The position numbers were made by a program, and so were the translations under genes. The notes below the pieces were generated by a model. That model made no database searches. It saw only the letters and a list, made by a program, of their open reading frames with translations, and was not told where the DNA came from. Shown in pieces: positions 55,103 through 64,000 of a DNA stretch of 64,000 bases. The DNA is from Halicephalobus mephisto. Taxonomy: Eukaryota; Nematoda; Chromadorea; Rhabditida; Panagrolaimidae. The stretch spans positions 61,506 through 125,505 of the forward strand of contig SWDT01000196.1 of assembly GCA_009193035.1 (NCBI GenBank). Direction: 5' to 3'. Positions within the stretch are counted from its first letter, which is position 1, and each line of letters starts with the position of its first letter.

Positions 55103-55877
55103 CTTCCCTTGTAAGAACCTGAATGAAACAGCTCCCCAATTCCACCCGAGCTCATACCTACGCACGTCACCAACTGGAAAGATGGGTCAAAGGAGAAAAC
55201 AACTGTAATTAAGTTTGTTTTTTGTACTTGTTCTAACTTTTGATTTTGTGCGGAATAGGAATAAAAAGTAAAAAAAGTAGATCTAAGAACCTCTGGATTA
55301 AAGTACAAAATCCTGTCCTTGAAAGTTAAAAATCACATACATAAATCCTCTTAAATTTGTCGAATTTCGGATCGATTTTGGACTAACTCGAGTTCGAAAA
55401 TCGAAAGAATCAACTTGAAGCCGAAGTGTTCAGTTGGGATTTCAGGCTTTTGAACTTTGAACTCGAGTTAGTTCGAAATCAATTAGGATTGAAAATATTC
55501 GAATCTGGATTTTTCAATTTTCGAATTGAGTTAATTTAATTTTAATTAGGATCTTCAGAATTCCAAACTTGAATTCTTAATTTCGAATTTATCTTTTTCG
55601 ATTTTTGAACTTAAGTTACTTCAAAATCAATTCGAAGTTTGAAATTTGACAGCTCTAATTCTGCTAAATATTGGAAAAATTATAAATCTTTTCAAAAAAA
55701 TTAAAAAAAATTAAATATTTTTCAAAGAAAAGATTTTTTTCAATTACAATATGTAATAAAATTGCATTATAATCATGACAATACTACTACTCTAATTTAA
55801 AATGTAAAACGAAAGTCAGATTTTTTATTTTTGGAAAACCAAAAAATTGCGTAATTACAATTTTTAATAATCAAAAA
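55103..55877. other. AT-rich region with TTCGAACTAACTCGAGTT inverted repeat
   Basis: GACTAACTCGAGTTCGAA (55380-55397) is the near reverse complement of TTGAACTCGAGTTAGTTCGA (55454-55473). Related CTAATTCGAA motifs recur at 60.8 and 61.4 kb. No gene was recognised. Confidence 0.6.
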
Positions 55878-56003
55878 ATGCCAGGCACGGCAATCTGTCA
55901 TGACATCAATTTGGCAGGCTTTAATTTAGAAGAACAGACTGGAAGAAGTCCCTACTTCCTTAGCTTGCAAGGATCCAGAAACTTCCCCGTTGGGATAAAC
56001 TAA
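55878..56003 (+). other. Isolated 41-codon ORF, exon-like island
   Basis: ATG to TAA reads MPGTAICHDINLAGFNLEEQ, TGRSPYFLSLQGSRNFPVGI, N. Base composition is near 45% GC while the flanks are near 20%. No splice sites or family were recognised. It could be a small gene or a gene relic. Confidence 0.3.
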
Positions 56004-56445
56004 AAAAATCTAAAATCATAAACTAAAAAAATTTAAAACCATAAATTCAAAAAATTCTCTAAAAAGAAATCTAAAACCATAAATTCAAAAATTTTCTAAG
56101 AAAATCTAAAATCATAAATTTAAAAAATTTTCTAAAAAGAAATCTAAAATAATTTTAAAAAAATTAAATAATTTTATTTTAAAAAATATTTTAATGGTTT
56201 TAAATTTTTTGAAAAATGAAATTCAAAAATTTAATTTTTAATTTTTATTAATTATTGTCGATTTTGATAATATTTAAAAATGGTTGATTTTATTTAAATA
56301 ATTTCGTTATTTTTTAAAATTGAAAATGACAAATTTCAAAGTGATTAAAATCGGGAAATTTAAATTTCGGAAATTTTTTGCCATGTCCCAAATCCGGCTT
56401 TAAGCTTTGGCGTTTTGTTTGGAAGTTTACTTGACTCATTTTCAG

Positions 56446-56508
56446 GGAAAGATTATAGCCCCCTCAGGCGATCAAATATTTTATTCTACAGAATCCCACG
56501 ATCATTAA
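56446..56508 (+). other. Terminal-exon-like island
   Basis: A good acceptor (CATTTTCAG) is followed by 20 codons, GKIIAPSGDQIFYSTESHDH, and TAA. No upstream donor partner could be assigned. Low confidence that it is transcribed. Confidence 0.2.
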
Positions 56509-57134
56509 AAATATAAAATTATTTAAATAAAGAAAATAATTAAAAAATACAAAATTATTTAAAATAGTTTTATTACTGTAGATTTAAATAACTTTTTTTA
56601 AAGATACTGTAGCTGATTCTTCGAAATTGAGAAATCCCATTTTTGAATGTTGAAAATATTTTAAATACTGCAAAAGTACTTTTGAGGAGTAATTTTAAGC
56701 TACAGTATACTATGTACATATTTGTAATTTTTCGATTTTTAAGAATTTAGAAAAGTTATGAGTTTCCAGAATCAATTTCTTCTGAAAACTGACGCCAAAT
56801 GTAAATTCCCCGAGGTAAACAAAAAGGTTCATTAACAGAGTAATGTATCCCGAAAGATCCTCAATTCGTCTTTAAACCTTGAGGGAAAAGTTAAAAACTC
56901 ACTTACAGTAATTTAAATTTTTATAAATTTCAAATTTTTTATTTAAAAAAAAATAAATTTTTTTAATTTAAAGAAATAAATTTTTTTGATTTAAAGAAAT
57001 AAATTTTTTTGTTTTCTAAAAATATACCGGAAAAATGAAATAATTTAAATTGTGTTAAAAATTTTAATTTACAGAAATTCGTAATAATCCTTGTCCGGAT
57101 TTAGACAGGAAATGAAAAATAAAAATGATTCAAA

Positions 57135-57185
57135 ATGGAAGATGAGGAATCTTCATCCTCAAAAAAGTTTCGAAATATATATTTG
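57135..57185 (+). other. First-exon-like island
   Basis: ATG opens MEDEESSSSKKFRNIYL and meets a GTAAAAATT donor-like site. Joining it to the exon at 57519 cannot be made in frame with the acceptors visible, so its status is uncertain. Confidence 0.2.
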
Positions 57186-57518
57186 GTAAAAATTATTATT
57201 CAAAAATAAATTTCGAAAAAATTAAAAATCGCAAATTTTTCAAAAATTTTAAAACTTGAATTTTTAATTTTTTTTCAAACTTTTCACCAAATTTCGAAAA
57301 TTACAGTATATTTTAAAAAATTAAAAAAGTTGAATTTTAGAAATTTTAAAAAATTATTATTTTAAAAATAAAAAGAATAAATTCAAAAAAATTATTATTT
57401 TAAAAATTCGGAATTACTTTTTTTAAAAATTATTTTTTGTGAGAAAAAACAGACATCGTAAATCTGACTTTTGTTCTTGGAAAAATCGTAGATAAAATAA
57501 TTTTTATCCGGTTCGTTG

Positions 57519-57724
57519 ATGGAGGACTTCCTGGACACATCCATCAATTGTCTGGCTGATTTTACAAAATGCGTAATTTTTCTGAATGGAGACAATGAAA
57601 AAAATATTAAATTAGTTTTTTCTGAAATTTTTAGGGACAACAAGAATTTCCTCCGAAAAAATCTAATTGTCATATTTTTGAAAGAAATATTTCAAAGATT
57701 ATATGTAAAAAAGAATTAACTTGA
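57519..57724 (+). CDS. Possible small two-exon gene
   Basis: Exon 57519-57572 (MEDFLDTSINCLADFTKC) ends at a GTAATTTTT donor. The exon 57635-57724 follows a TTTTTAG acceptor and reads GQQEFPPKKSNCHIFERNIS, KIICKKELT, then TGA, in frame, giving 47 residues. There is no signal peptide and no recognised domain. The intact splice signals and preserved frame are the only support. Confidence 0.35.
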
Positions 57725-57835
57725 ATGAAAAGCTGTTTTCGGAAGTGCAAAAAATATCAACAATAGTCTGGGAATTGTTAGGAAAATAAAATTTACATTG
57801 TAAAAAAGTTTTAAAAATAGAAAAATGCAGAGCGG

Positions 57836-58330
57836 TATTGAGGGAACACTATGCCAAGATGATTTGGAATTAGAGAACACTACACTAATTCTATTTAGTA
57901 TTGGGGAACACTTCGTTAAGATGAATTAACATTGGGGAACACTACACTAATTCTATTTAGCATCGGGGAAGACTTCATCAATATGATTTGGCATTATAGA
58001 GCACTATGCCAAGATGATTTGGAATTAGAGAACACTTCGTCAATATGATTTGGCATTGGGGAATACTACACTAATTCTATTTAGCATCGGGGAAAACTTC
58101 ATCAATATGATTTGGCATTATAGAGCACTATGCCAAGATGATTTGGAATTAGAGAACACTTCGTCAATATGAATTAACGTTGGGGAACACTTCGTCAAGA
58201 TGAATTAACGTTGGGGAACACTTTGTCAATATGATTTGGCATTGGGGAACACTTCGTCAATATAATTTGGCATCGGTTAATGTTACGCCAATTCCATTTA
58301 ACAATAGTGAACTTTACTTAAATTCCGTTT
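57836..58330. repeat. Minisatellite, ~31-33 bp unit (GGGGAACACTTCGTCAATAT)
   Basis: About fifteen units alternate between GGGGAACACTTCGTCAATAT-GATTTGGCATT and GGGGAACACTACACTAATTC-TATTTAGCAT, with higher-order pairs. Units degenerate toward 58330-58400. No ORF spans the array. Confidence 0.9.
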
Positions 58331-58659
58331 GGCATTGATGAACCCTTTACCAACCCTATATAGTGTTTCTGAACCTTACCAACCGTACTTGACATTTGTC
58401 AATCCTACGTTAATTAATTTTTTTTATCTCAGATATTATAAAATTAATTTTTAAGTATAAAAAAGAACATTTTTGGAATAAGTAAAAAGGGCTTTGGAAC
58501 AGAACGCCAAAGGTATTTTGACTACACATGCCACAATTTTATAATTTTGGATTTGTCGAAAAAATCGTTTTTATTTTTATTGTTTTTGGTAATAAAAAAT
58601 TTCAAACTTATTTAAAATTTAAAAATACAAAAATTGATTAAATATTTTTTTAATAAAAA

Positions 58660-58830
58660 AATTTGAAATTTAATTTTCTATTTTTAAATTTTTTTTTCAT
58701 CGAAAAATCCAAATTTTTTAAATTTAATTTTCTATTTTTTAATTTTTTTTTCATCGAAAAATCCAAATTTTTAAAATTTAATTTTCTATTTTTTAATTTT
58801 TTTTTCATCGAAAAATCCAAATTTTTTAAA
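58660..58830. repeat. Tandem repeat, unit about 60 bp (TTTCATCGAAAAATCCAAAT)
   Basis: Three units of TTTCATCGAAAAATCCAAAT, then TTTTTAAATTTAATTTTCTA. Both strands give lysine/phenylalanine pseudo-ORFs that are artefacts of the repeat. Confidence 0.9.
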
Positions 58831-60099
58831 TTTAATCTTCGAAAATTCACAATTCCACGTCAAAGTTTAAAACACATATTTGACCTGTCGTCGTTCATCG
58901 AGTTGGATATTGTAGCCAAAGGAAAACGGAATTAGCGATAATTTTTCGAACAAGAAATAACCAAATTAATTACGGTATTTTTTAACACACATGCCAAGCC
59001 TAGTGGATTACCCAGTAAAGTACAACTCCTACAATTTTAAGAAATAAGTAATTAAAGAAAAAAAAGAATATTAAAAAAAATTAGAAAATTATTTTTTAAA
59101 AATTTTTAATTATGTTTAAAAAAAATTAGAAAATTACATTTTTAAATAATTCTAAAATCATATTTTTTAAAAAGTTTTAAAATTACATTTTTAAATAATT
59201 TTAAAATTATATTTTTTTAAAAATAAAAAACTGCATTTAAGGGAAAAGTACGACTAAAAATTGGATTTCACAAAAGTTTAAATTCGTTGAGAGACCGAAG
59301 AGGTAGAAAATAATCAAATAAACCCCAAAAACGGGAACTATTTTCCGAAACTCAATCAGCACTGTCATATCCATAATCATTACTCGGTGTAAAAATGGTT
59401 CAATTTTGGTACTGTAAAGGCAATCCATTCAGGACCCCGGACGGTTCAACAAAAGTAAAAATAATTTCATTTTAGGATTTTTGAAAAAAAATAATTTTGA
59501 ATTTTTTTCAAAGTTTGAAAAAATTAAATAACCTATGTTTCTTTAAAAAATAGACTCGGAAACCATTCAGCTGAATCGACAACAATGGAAACAAGGAAAT
59601 GAACAAACAAAGGTCCCCCCGGATTTGATAATGCCAGCAGGAACACGAGGGAGACGAGGGATATTACATTAGGCTTTGTTCTAACTTTAGTTGTTTCCAA
59701 GAAACAAAAAACAGGAAGTTCAGTAAATAAAATCCGTTTTTTCTAAAAATCTTCGATAATTAATAAAAATTAAAAAAAATTGACTAAAAGGACATTTGAA
59801 TTTTATTTTTCAAAAAAGCCAGATTAAGCAGAATTAAGACTAAAAATAGATTTTTCATTCAACTCGAAATTAAAAATAATGACGAAGGTATTCGTTATTA
59901 GGAAATTACTGTAGAAGGACGAGCATGTGAAAGAAATTACTTCAAAATTCAAGAGCTCCGATGTTTTAAAGTACATTTTCGATTTTGAAAATTTAAAACA
60001 ACTTTCAAAATTGCAGAATAAGGCATTACAGTATGATTCATAACTTCAGAATCTTCGATTTACTGTAGATTGTTGGAGTTTTCGGAACAAAGTCATGTG
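58831..60099. other. AT-rich region with two coding-like patches
   Basis: At 59240-59428 the minus strand reads MDMTVLIEFRKIVPVFGVYL, then IIFYLFGLSTNLN, a membrane-like segment. At 59555-59670 the plus strand reads QQWKQGNEQTKVPPDLIMPA, then GTRGRRGILH and a stop. Neither could be joined into a gene model. Confidence 0.25.
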
Positions 60100-60625
60100 T
60101 GATGTTTTTCAAATTTTTATTTCGGAAATTACAGTACTTAAGACACATTACAGTAGCTCTAAAATTATGGATTATACTGTAGTAGATCTTCAAATAAGAT
60201 TGACACTAAAATAGGCTAGAGTCACACGTAACCTTGGGCTATATTGTTATCTTTGAAAAGAATCTAAAAAACTACAGTATGATCCGCAATTTCGAAACTA
60301 CCGACTGTAGCATGTTTTATTACATAGCGATGGGAAAGTACTGTAGGTACTTGAAGACTTTACAATAGATTCAACAGAGTTTTTACGAAATGACTAAATT
60401 TTCTGCTTCAGAAGTTATGTTACTTTGAACAAATTACAATACTTTGCAAATTGTAAATTATACGGTAGTAAATCTCCAAAAAATGAGTAATATTAAACAA
60501 AAACTAGTGTTACACATTATTGAAAGTGCAAATTATTACTTTATAAAAATAACTTCAGAAAACTACAGTATGATCCACAATTTTAAAACTAATAGTTGTA
60601 ATTTTGCTCGTTATACAGTAATAAC
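60100..60625. repeat. Diverged duplication rich in ACTACAGTATGATCC
   Basis: Two roughly 220-bp copies (about 60110-60330 and 60420-60625) share AACTACAGTATGATCC(A/G)CAA, TTACAGTA.. and GTAAATCT/GTAGATCT blocks in the same order. A third weaker piece begins at 60020. Confidence 0.6.
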
Positions 60626-60930
60626 TACTGTATGTTTTTAAAAGTACTGTAGCACTGGAGTAGTGTACGGAATATTAAAATTATTTAATACACATCAAAA
60701 ATCTTTAGTCAAAAAACAACGTGAAACAGTTTTTTTACAGGGATTTTCGTGCTGAGAGTCGGTTCTTTCGCGATGTCTCAAACAGAGCTATCAAGTTCAA
60801 ACTAATTCGAATTCGACAATCGAGGATTCGAACTAAATTAGTTCGGTTCGAAAAGTTCAAATTTGAACTAATTTTATTTTATGAAATATGTGTTTTTATT
60901 GCATATGCGATTTTGGAAGTCTTCGAATAA

Positions 60931-61270
60931 TACAACGGTTAGTACACATGACGTGAAACTCATGAGACCCAAGTTTGAGTCCTGACCCGAAGACTGCAGA
61001 TCCAGGCCTTGCCAGCCGCAATCTGACTACAAACGGCTAAGAAGATCCATCAAAGAAAGAAGCGAAGTCAGAAGAAGGACCGAGAAGACGATCCTAGTAA
61101 GAGAAGAATTCCCTGAAGATGATCAGAAGGCTGAGATGCGCGAACAATGGAGGAGAAAAATCCAAAGCCTGAATATATCAAGTTTGTAACCTTATATTGT
61201 AATTTGAAACGTTCGGTAAAGTGCGATTTGGAAATAAAGCTTCTACAGCTAAAAATTGCAAGAAACAAAG
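60931..61270 (+). mobile_element. tRNA-derived SINE-like element
   Basis: TACAACGGTTAGTACACATG resembles a Pol III A-box/D-arm. CATGACGTGAAACTCATG can form an anticodon-like hairpin, and AAGTTTGAGTCC (60970-60981) is a B-box. A unique 250-bp GC-richer body follows, then AATAAAG near 61230. This order fits a SINE with a tRNA head, but a second copy was not found in the window. Confidence 0.5.
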
Positions 61271-61279
61271 TTTCCATAA

Positions 61280-62384
61280 ATGATTAAATAATAATACTAA
61301 TTTTTTTCACTAAAAACATCAAATTCGAATTAATTTGAATTTGAAAATTGAGAAATTCGAGTTTGAAAATTACAAATTTAACCGAATTAGTTTAATTCGA
61401 AAATTGAGAAATTCGAGTTCGAAAATTTCGAAAAATCAACAGCTTTGGTCTTAAACATTCATGCAAAATTATTTAATTATCGTTCTTTATCAGGAATCTT
61501 CACAGCAGGCTCTACAATTAGACCTATTAATGAGATTTTTAAACTTTTTCGTTCAAAAATATGGTATTTAGGGCACATTACAGAAGTTCAAAAACCACAG
61601 ATTACAGTATATAAGATCTTCTAAAAAATCGTTTAAAATTATTTCCAAAATTTACCTTCAAAAAATCACAATAAAAAAATTCAGAAAATTTTAAATAGAA
61701 ATATATTCACATTTTTAAAAATATTTACAAAATTTTTATAAATTTAATACTTTTTATAATTTTGAAATTGAAAATTAATAAATTAATAATTAAAATCGAT
61801 TTTTAAATCAAATACAAAAATTTTGAAAGAAATAAAATTTTACAAAAAAAAACGAAATTAATAAAAATTAATAAAATTTTTATAAAAATTTATAAAAAAA
61901 AAATTTAAAAAAACTTTAAATTTTAATAAAAAATTTTATAAAAAATTTTAAAAAAAATTGAATTTTATAAAAAATTTAAAAAAATTGAATTTTATAAAAA
62001 ATAAAATTTATAAAGATCAATTTTGTCATCAATTTATAAACTTTCTTAATTGCCAGAATATGATACAAATTTATTTTAATACTTAGAAATCATGTCAGAA
62101 CCATTTATTTGTATTCATAACTCATTCGACAATTTTTTACTAAAAATTAATTAACACATTTTTTATCACAAAATTTGCAGAAATAAAAAATTATATTTTA
62201 CATATTAAAAAAATATTTTACAAATGGTCCTGATACTATATTTAATAACTTTATTTTTCTAAAAAAATTTAAAAATCTTTAATTTTAACATTTTCGGAAT
62301 TTTTATTTTTAAATAATAGTGGTTAAATTTAGCTGTTTTTCCTTATTAAAATTGCAATTTTATCTTTTAAAAGAATTCGAATCG
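61280..62384. other. AT-rich region, no gene seen
   Basis: Starts with further TTCGAATTAATTTGAA-type repeats (61320-61430), then low-complexity DNA with TTTATAAAAAATT repeats to about 62030. No exon or element was recognised. Confidence 0.5.
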
Positions 62385-62602
62385 ATTTCAGACAAGTTGG
62401 AATCGATCGACGAACCTGAATGCACTAAACCTTCTTTCCCATCCCGTAGAACGAGATGGAACTTCTTTGTCCTTCCGGAGACGACGAAACAACTCGATTT
62501 CTGTTTTTTCATGAGGATTTCCCGGAAATTTAATAATCCAAGTCTTACTTCAAATGGGAAAGTCTCTTCCGAACATCTGATTCTGTCCCGTCAAAGCCTA
62601 AA
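62385..62602 (-). other. GC-rich island with antisense coding potential
   Basis: On the minus strand an acceptor CATTTTAG at 62594 opens FDGTESDVRKRLSHL to a GTAAGA donor. After an AAAAAACAG acceptor the frame continues NRVVSSSPEGQRSSISFYGM, GKKV, stop. Plus-strand frames are also open, so coding strand is unsure. It may be the end of an antisense gene, or the promoter/leader of the Dickkopf-like gene. Confidence 0.3.
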
Positions 62603-62971
62603 ATGAAGCCAATCCTCAAGCTCCTTCTCCTGGCGATCTTAATCAAATCCGCCATCGCCGGATGTCACAAGGATCTTGATTGTGGTCCTGAAGAGTACTG
62701 TAAAACAGAAACCGGCAACTGTGAGGTGGGTTGTCTTGTTTGTCACAGCTCTCAACTCCGTCTTCAGCCCAGAGTGATCCCGGTCCTGAAAAGACTCCAA
62801 AGAAAAGTGGAGATGTGTCTCCATGATGGACAGTGTCCTGCCCGTTTCCGATGTGTGGTGTTCTTCTGTGTCTACGTCGGCCCCGATGAGATCCCCCAAA
62901 GACACGAGGACCCGGCCACCTTGGTTAGCGAGGCTCTGAGAAATGCAACGAGTCAGACGGCAGAAAATTAA
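62603..62971 (+). CDS. Secreted cysteine-rich protein, Dickkopf N-terminal-like
   Basis: A signal peptide (MKPILKLLLLAILIKSAIAG) is followed by a cysteine pattern C-x4-DC-x5-YC-x6-C ... MCLHDGQCPARFRC ... C, matching the DKK-type N-terminal cysteine domain (C..D.DC....YC, then C..DG.C....RC). The continuous frame gives 122 residues. A 42-bp segment (62726-62767, GTGGGT...TTCAG) has perfect intron signals and a multiple-of-three length; removing it gives 108 residues and deletes two cysteines. An acidic, alanine-rich tail follows with no membrane helix. DKKs are Wnt antagonists, but similarity to this domain alone does not establish that role. Confidence 0.6.
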   Translation: MKPILKLLLLAILIKSAIAGCHKDLDCGPEEYCKTETGNCEVGCLVCHSSQLRLQPRVIPVLKRLQRKVEMCLHDGQCPARFRCVVFFCVYVGPDEIPQRHEDPATLVSEALRNATSQTAEN

Positions 62972-63063
62972 AACAGTGATATCTCTACAATCAGTATGGA
63001 CGTGTCTGGAAATAAAACATTTAATTTGTAAACATTATGAAAGAATAAAGAAAAATCTACTGA

Positions 63064-64000
63064 ATGAAAATTCGAAATCGAAGAACGCGCTGCACGATTT
63101 GCGTGATGAGACTCCGTGGCTTTCCTTCCATTCAGGCAAACCAGCACTTGGTTGACGGTAATTCCCAATCAACGACCAGTTTTCTCATAGGTAAAGCCCA
63201 CTTTTCAGAATCACTGATTTCCAATACTTGGAAAATCTGGAAATCATGTCCTGTTCCAAGGTCCCTCCCTCCAGTGATCACGATTCTGAACACTCCACGG
63301 CTTCTGTCTTCACCGACAGTTCTTCTGACTCCATCGCTACTTCCACAGTCAAGAATGAGGGATTATTCTCGAGAAAGTATTTATCGAGGGTTACCGTTTG
63401 ACGTCAACGAAAGTGGGTGTTCATATATGAATTTTGCACCAAACTTCGGTGATTCAGATGACCTACAAATCGCTTTTGGAGAGTTTGGAGCTTTGTACGT
63501 TGATTGGCCACGTCGTCAAGATCTCGTGAAAGGGCGTCTGGATGACCACGAACGTCAATCCAACGGATACGTCTTCCTGATTTTCCAGTCCGAAGAGGCC
63601 ATCGACAAGCTGATCAATGTTGTTTTGTCAACAACGGGCGTTACTTCCTGGAGATGACCACGAGAACCAGCACTAAATCCGTGAGTTTGACTGATCCCAA
63701 GAGTGAATTTGATTTTACTACCATTGTTTCAGGTGCAAGTTCGTCCTTGGCGCAAATCAGATTCTTTCTACATCACTGGAGACTTCAACGACCCCATGCC
63801 GAAGATCAACCCTCATTACTCGGTCTTCATCGGAGGTGTTCCTCGTCCACTCGTGCTATTGATCTTGTGAGTGCGTTGGAAGGAGCTTATGGGAAAGTTA
63901 CCTATGCTTCTATCGACACCGATCCCGAACTGCATTATCCCAAGGGTGCTGCTAGAGTCGTATTCGAGGAGTTTGTCAACTTCAAAGCTGCCATGGGAAA
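63064..64000 (+). CDS. CPEB-family RNA-binding protein, partial at window end, with apparent frameshifts
   Basis: Exons include about 63236-63412, 63458-63680 and 63733 onward. Introns of 45 and 52 bp have proper GT/AG. A serine-rich N-terminal part ([20 protein letters not shown]) leads into RRM1 ([46 protein letters not shown]), then [20 protein letters not shown], and RRM2 ([12 protein letters not shown] ... [26 protein letters not shown]). The VQVRPW linker and [12 protein letters not shown] are CPEB hallmarks. CPEBs bind U-rich 3' UTR elements and control translation in germ line and neurons. Four single-base losses (near 63377, 63386, 63620 and 63851) break the frame within conserved blocks. 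The true start is uncertain, and the C-terminal zinc domain lies beyond the window. Confidence 0.85.

Noticed and set aside
57395..57673. 92-codon minus-strand ORF
   Set aside because: It is antisense to a plus-strand two-exon reading with good splice sites. Its composition (Phe/Lys/Ser) reflects AT-rich DNA.
58650..58935. Repeat-encoded ORFs rich in Lys/Phe/Asn on both strands
   Set aside because: They are products of a 60-bp tandem repeat of AT-rich DNA, with no start context or conservation signal.

Overview
This 64 kb window comes from a nematode genome, most likely a rhabditid close to Caenorhabditis. Many introns are only 40-45 bp with TTTCAG-type acceptors. Several start codons sit a few bases after an isolated splice acceptor, as expected for spliced-leader trans-splicing. 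Genes are packed in same-strand clusters, and the ribosomal protein eS31 gene carries the divergent ubiquitin-like leader known as UBL-1 in C. elegans. The orthologues are typical of worms: RPA-1, TMED-10, IST1, SF3A2/REPO-1, SLC46, calreticulin, L2HGDH, a DRH-type RIG-I-like helicase, LAMTOR3, TIMP and CPEB. Non-coding DNA is extremely AT-rich and full of short repeats.

Layout. 0.2-7 kb: rpa-1 (-), a Ly6/ODR-2-like GPI protein (+) and a Shisa-like membrane protein (-). 7.7-12.8 kb: a probable minus-strand operon of an RNF207-like RBCC protein, the box C/D snoRNP factor BCD1/ZNHIT6 and a possible tiny third gene. 13-16.7 kb: tmed-10 and IST1 (-), with SF3A2 (+) diverging from IST1 across a short promoter that holds a CRE palindrome. 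16.8-18.6 kb: a 5'-truncated UDP-glucuronosyltransferase and repeat elements. 18.7-21.6 kb: a coiled-coil protein (-) and an unfamiliar secreted protein (+). 21.7-26.5 kb: ubl-1 followed by an SLC46-like transporter, a second probable operon (-). 27-29 kb: calreticulin (+) with unfolded-protein-response elements in its promoter. 29.3-36.5 kb: L2HGDH (-) and the RIG-I-like helicase (+), divergent. 36.8-39.7 kb: three small secreted proteins on the minus strand, the last a single-domain TIMP. 43.3-46.3 kb: LAMTOR3 (+) and an atypical rhodopsin-like GPCR (-). 46.3-62.3 kb: a gene-poor, very AT-rich block with inverted-repeat elements, a pogo-like MITE, a minisatellite, a SINE-like element and several short GC-richer islands that look like isolated exons. 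62.6-64 kb: a Dickkopf-N-like cysteine-rich secreted protein and the start of a CPEB RNA-binding protein that runs off the window.

The genes do not form one pathway. They are housekeeping (DNA replication, splicing, snoRNP assembly, ESCRT, ER-Golgi traffic, ribosome, ER folding, mTORC1 scaffold) mixed with small secreted proteins. I did not find a convincing new multi-gene system. The most useful leads are the ER-stress elements upstream of calreticulin, the two operons, several repeat families that recur across the window, the exon-like islands of the gene-poor block, and four apparent one-base deletions in the CPEB gene that look like assembly errors. Exon boundaries were worked out by hand from GT/AG sites and preserved reading frame, and were not checked against transcripts.
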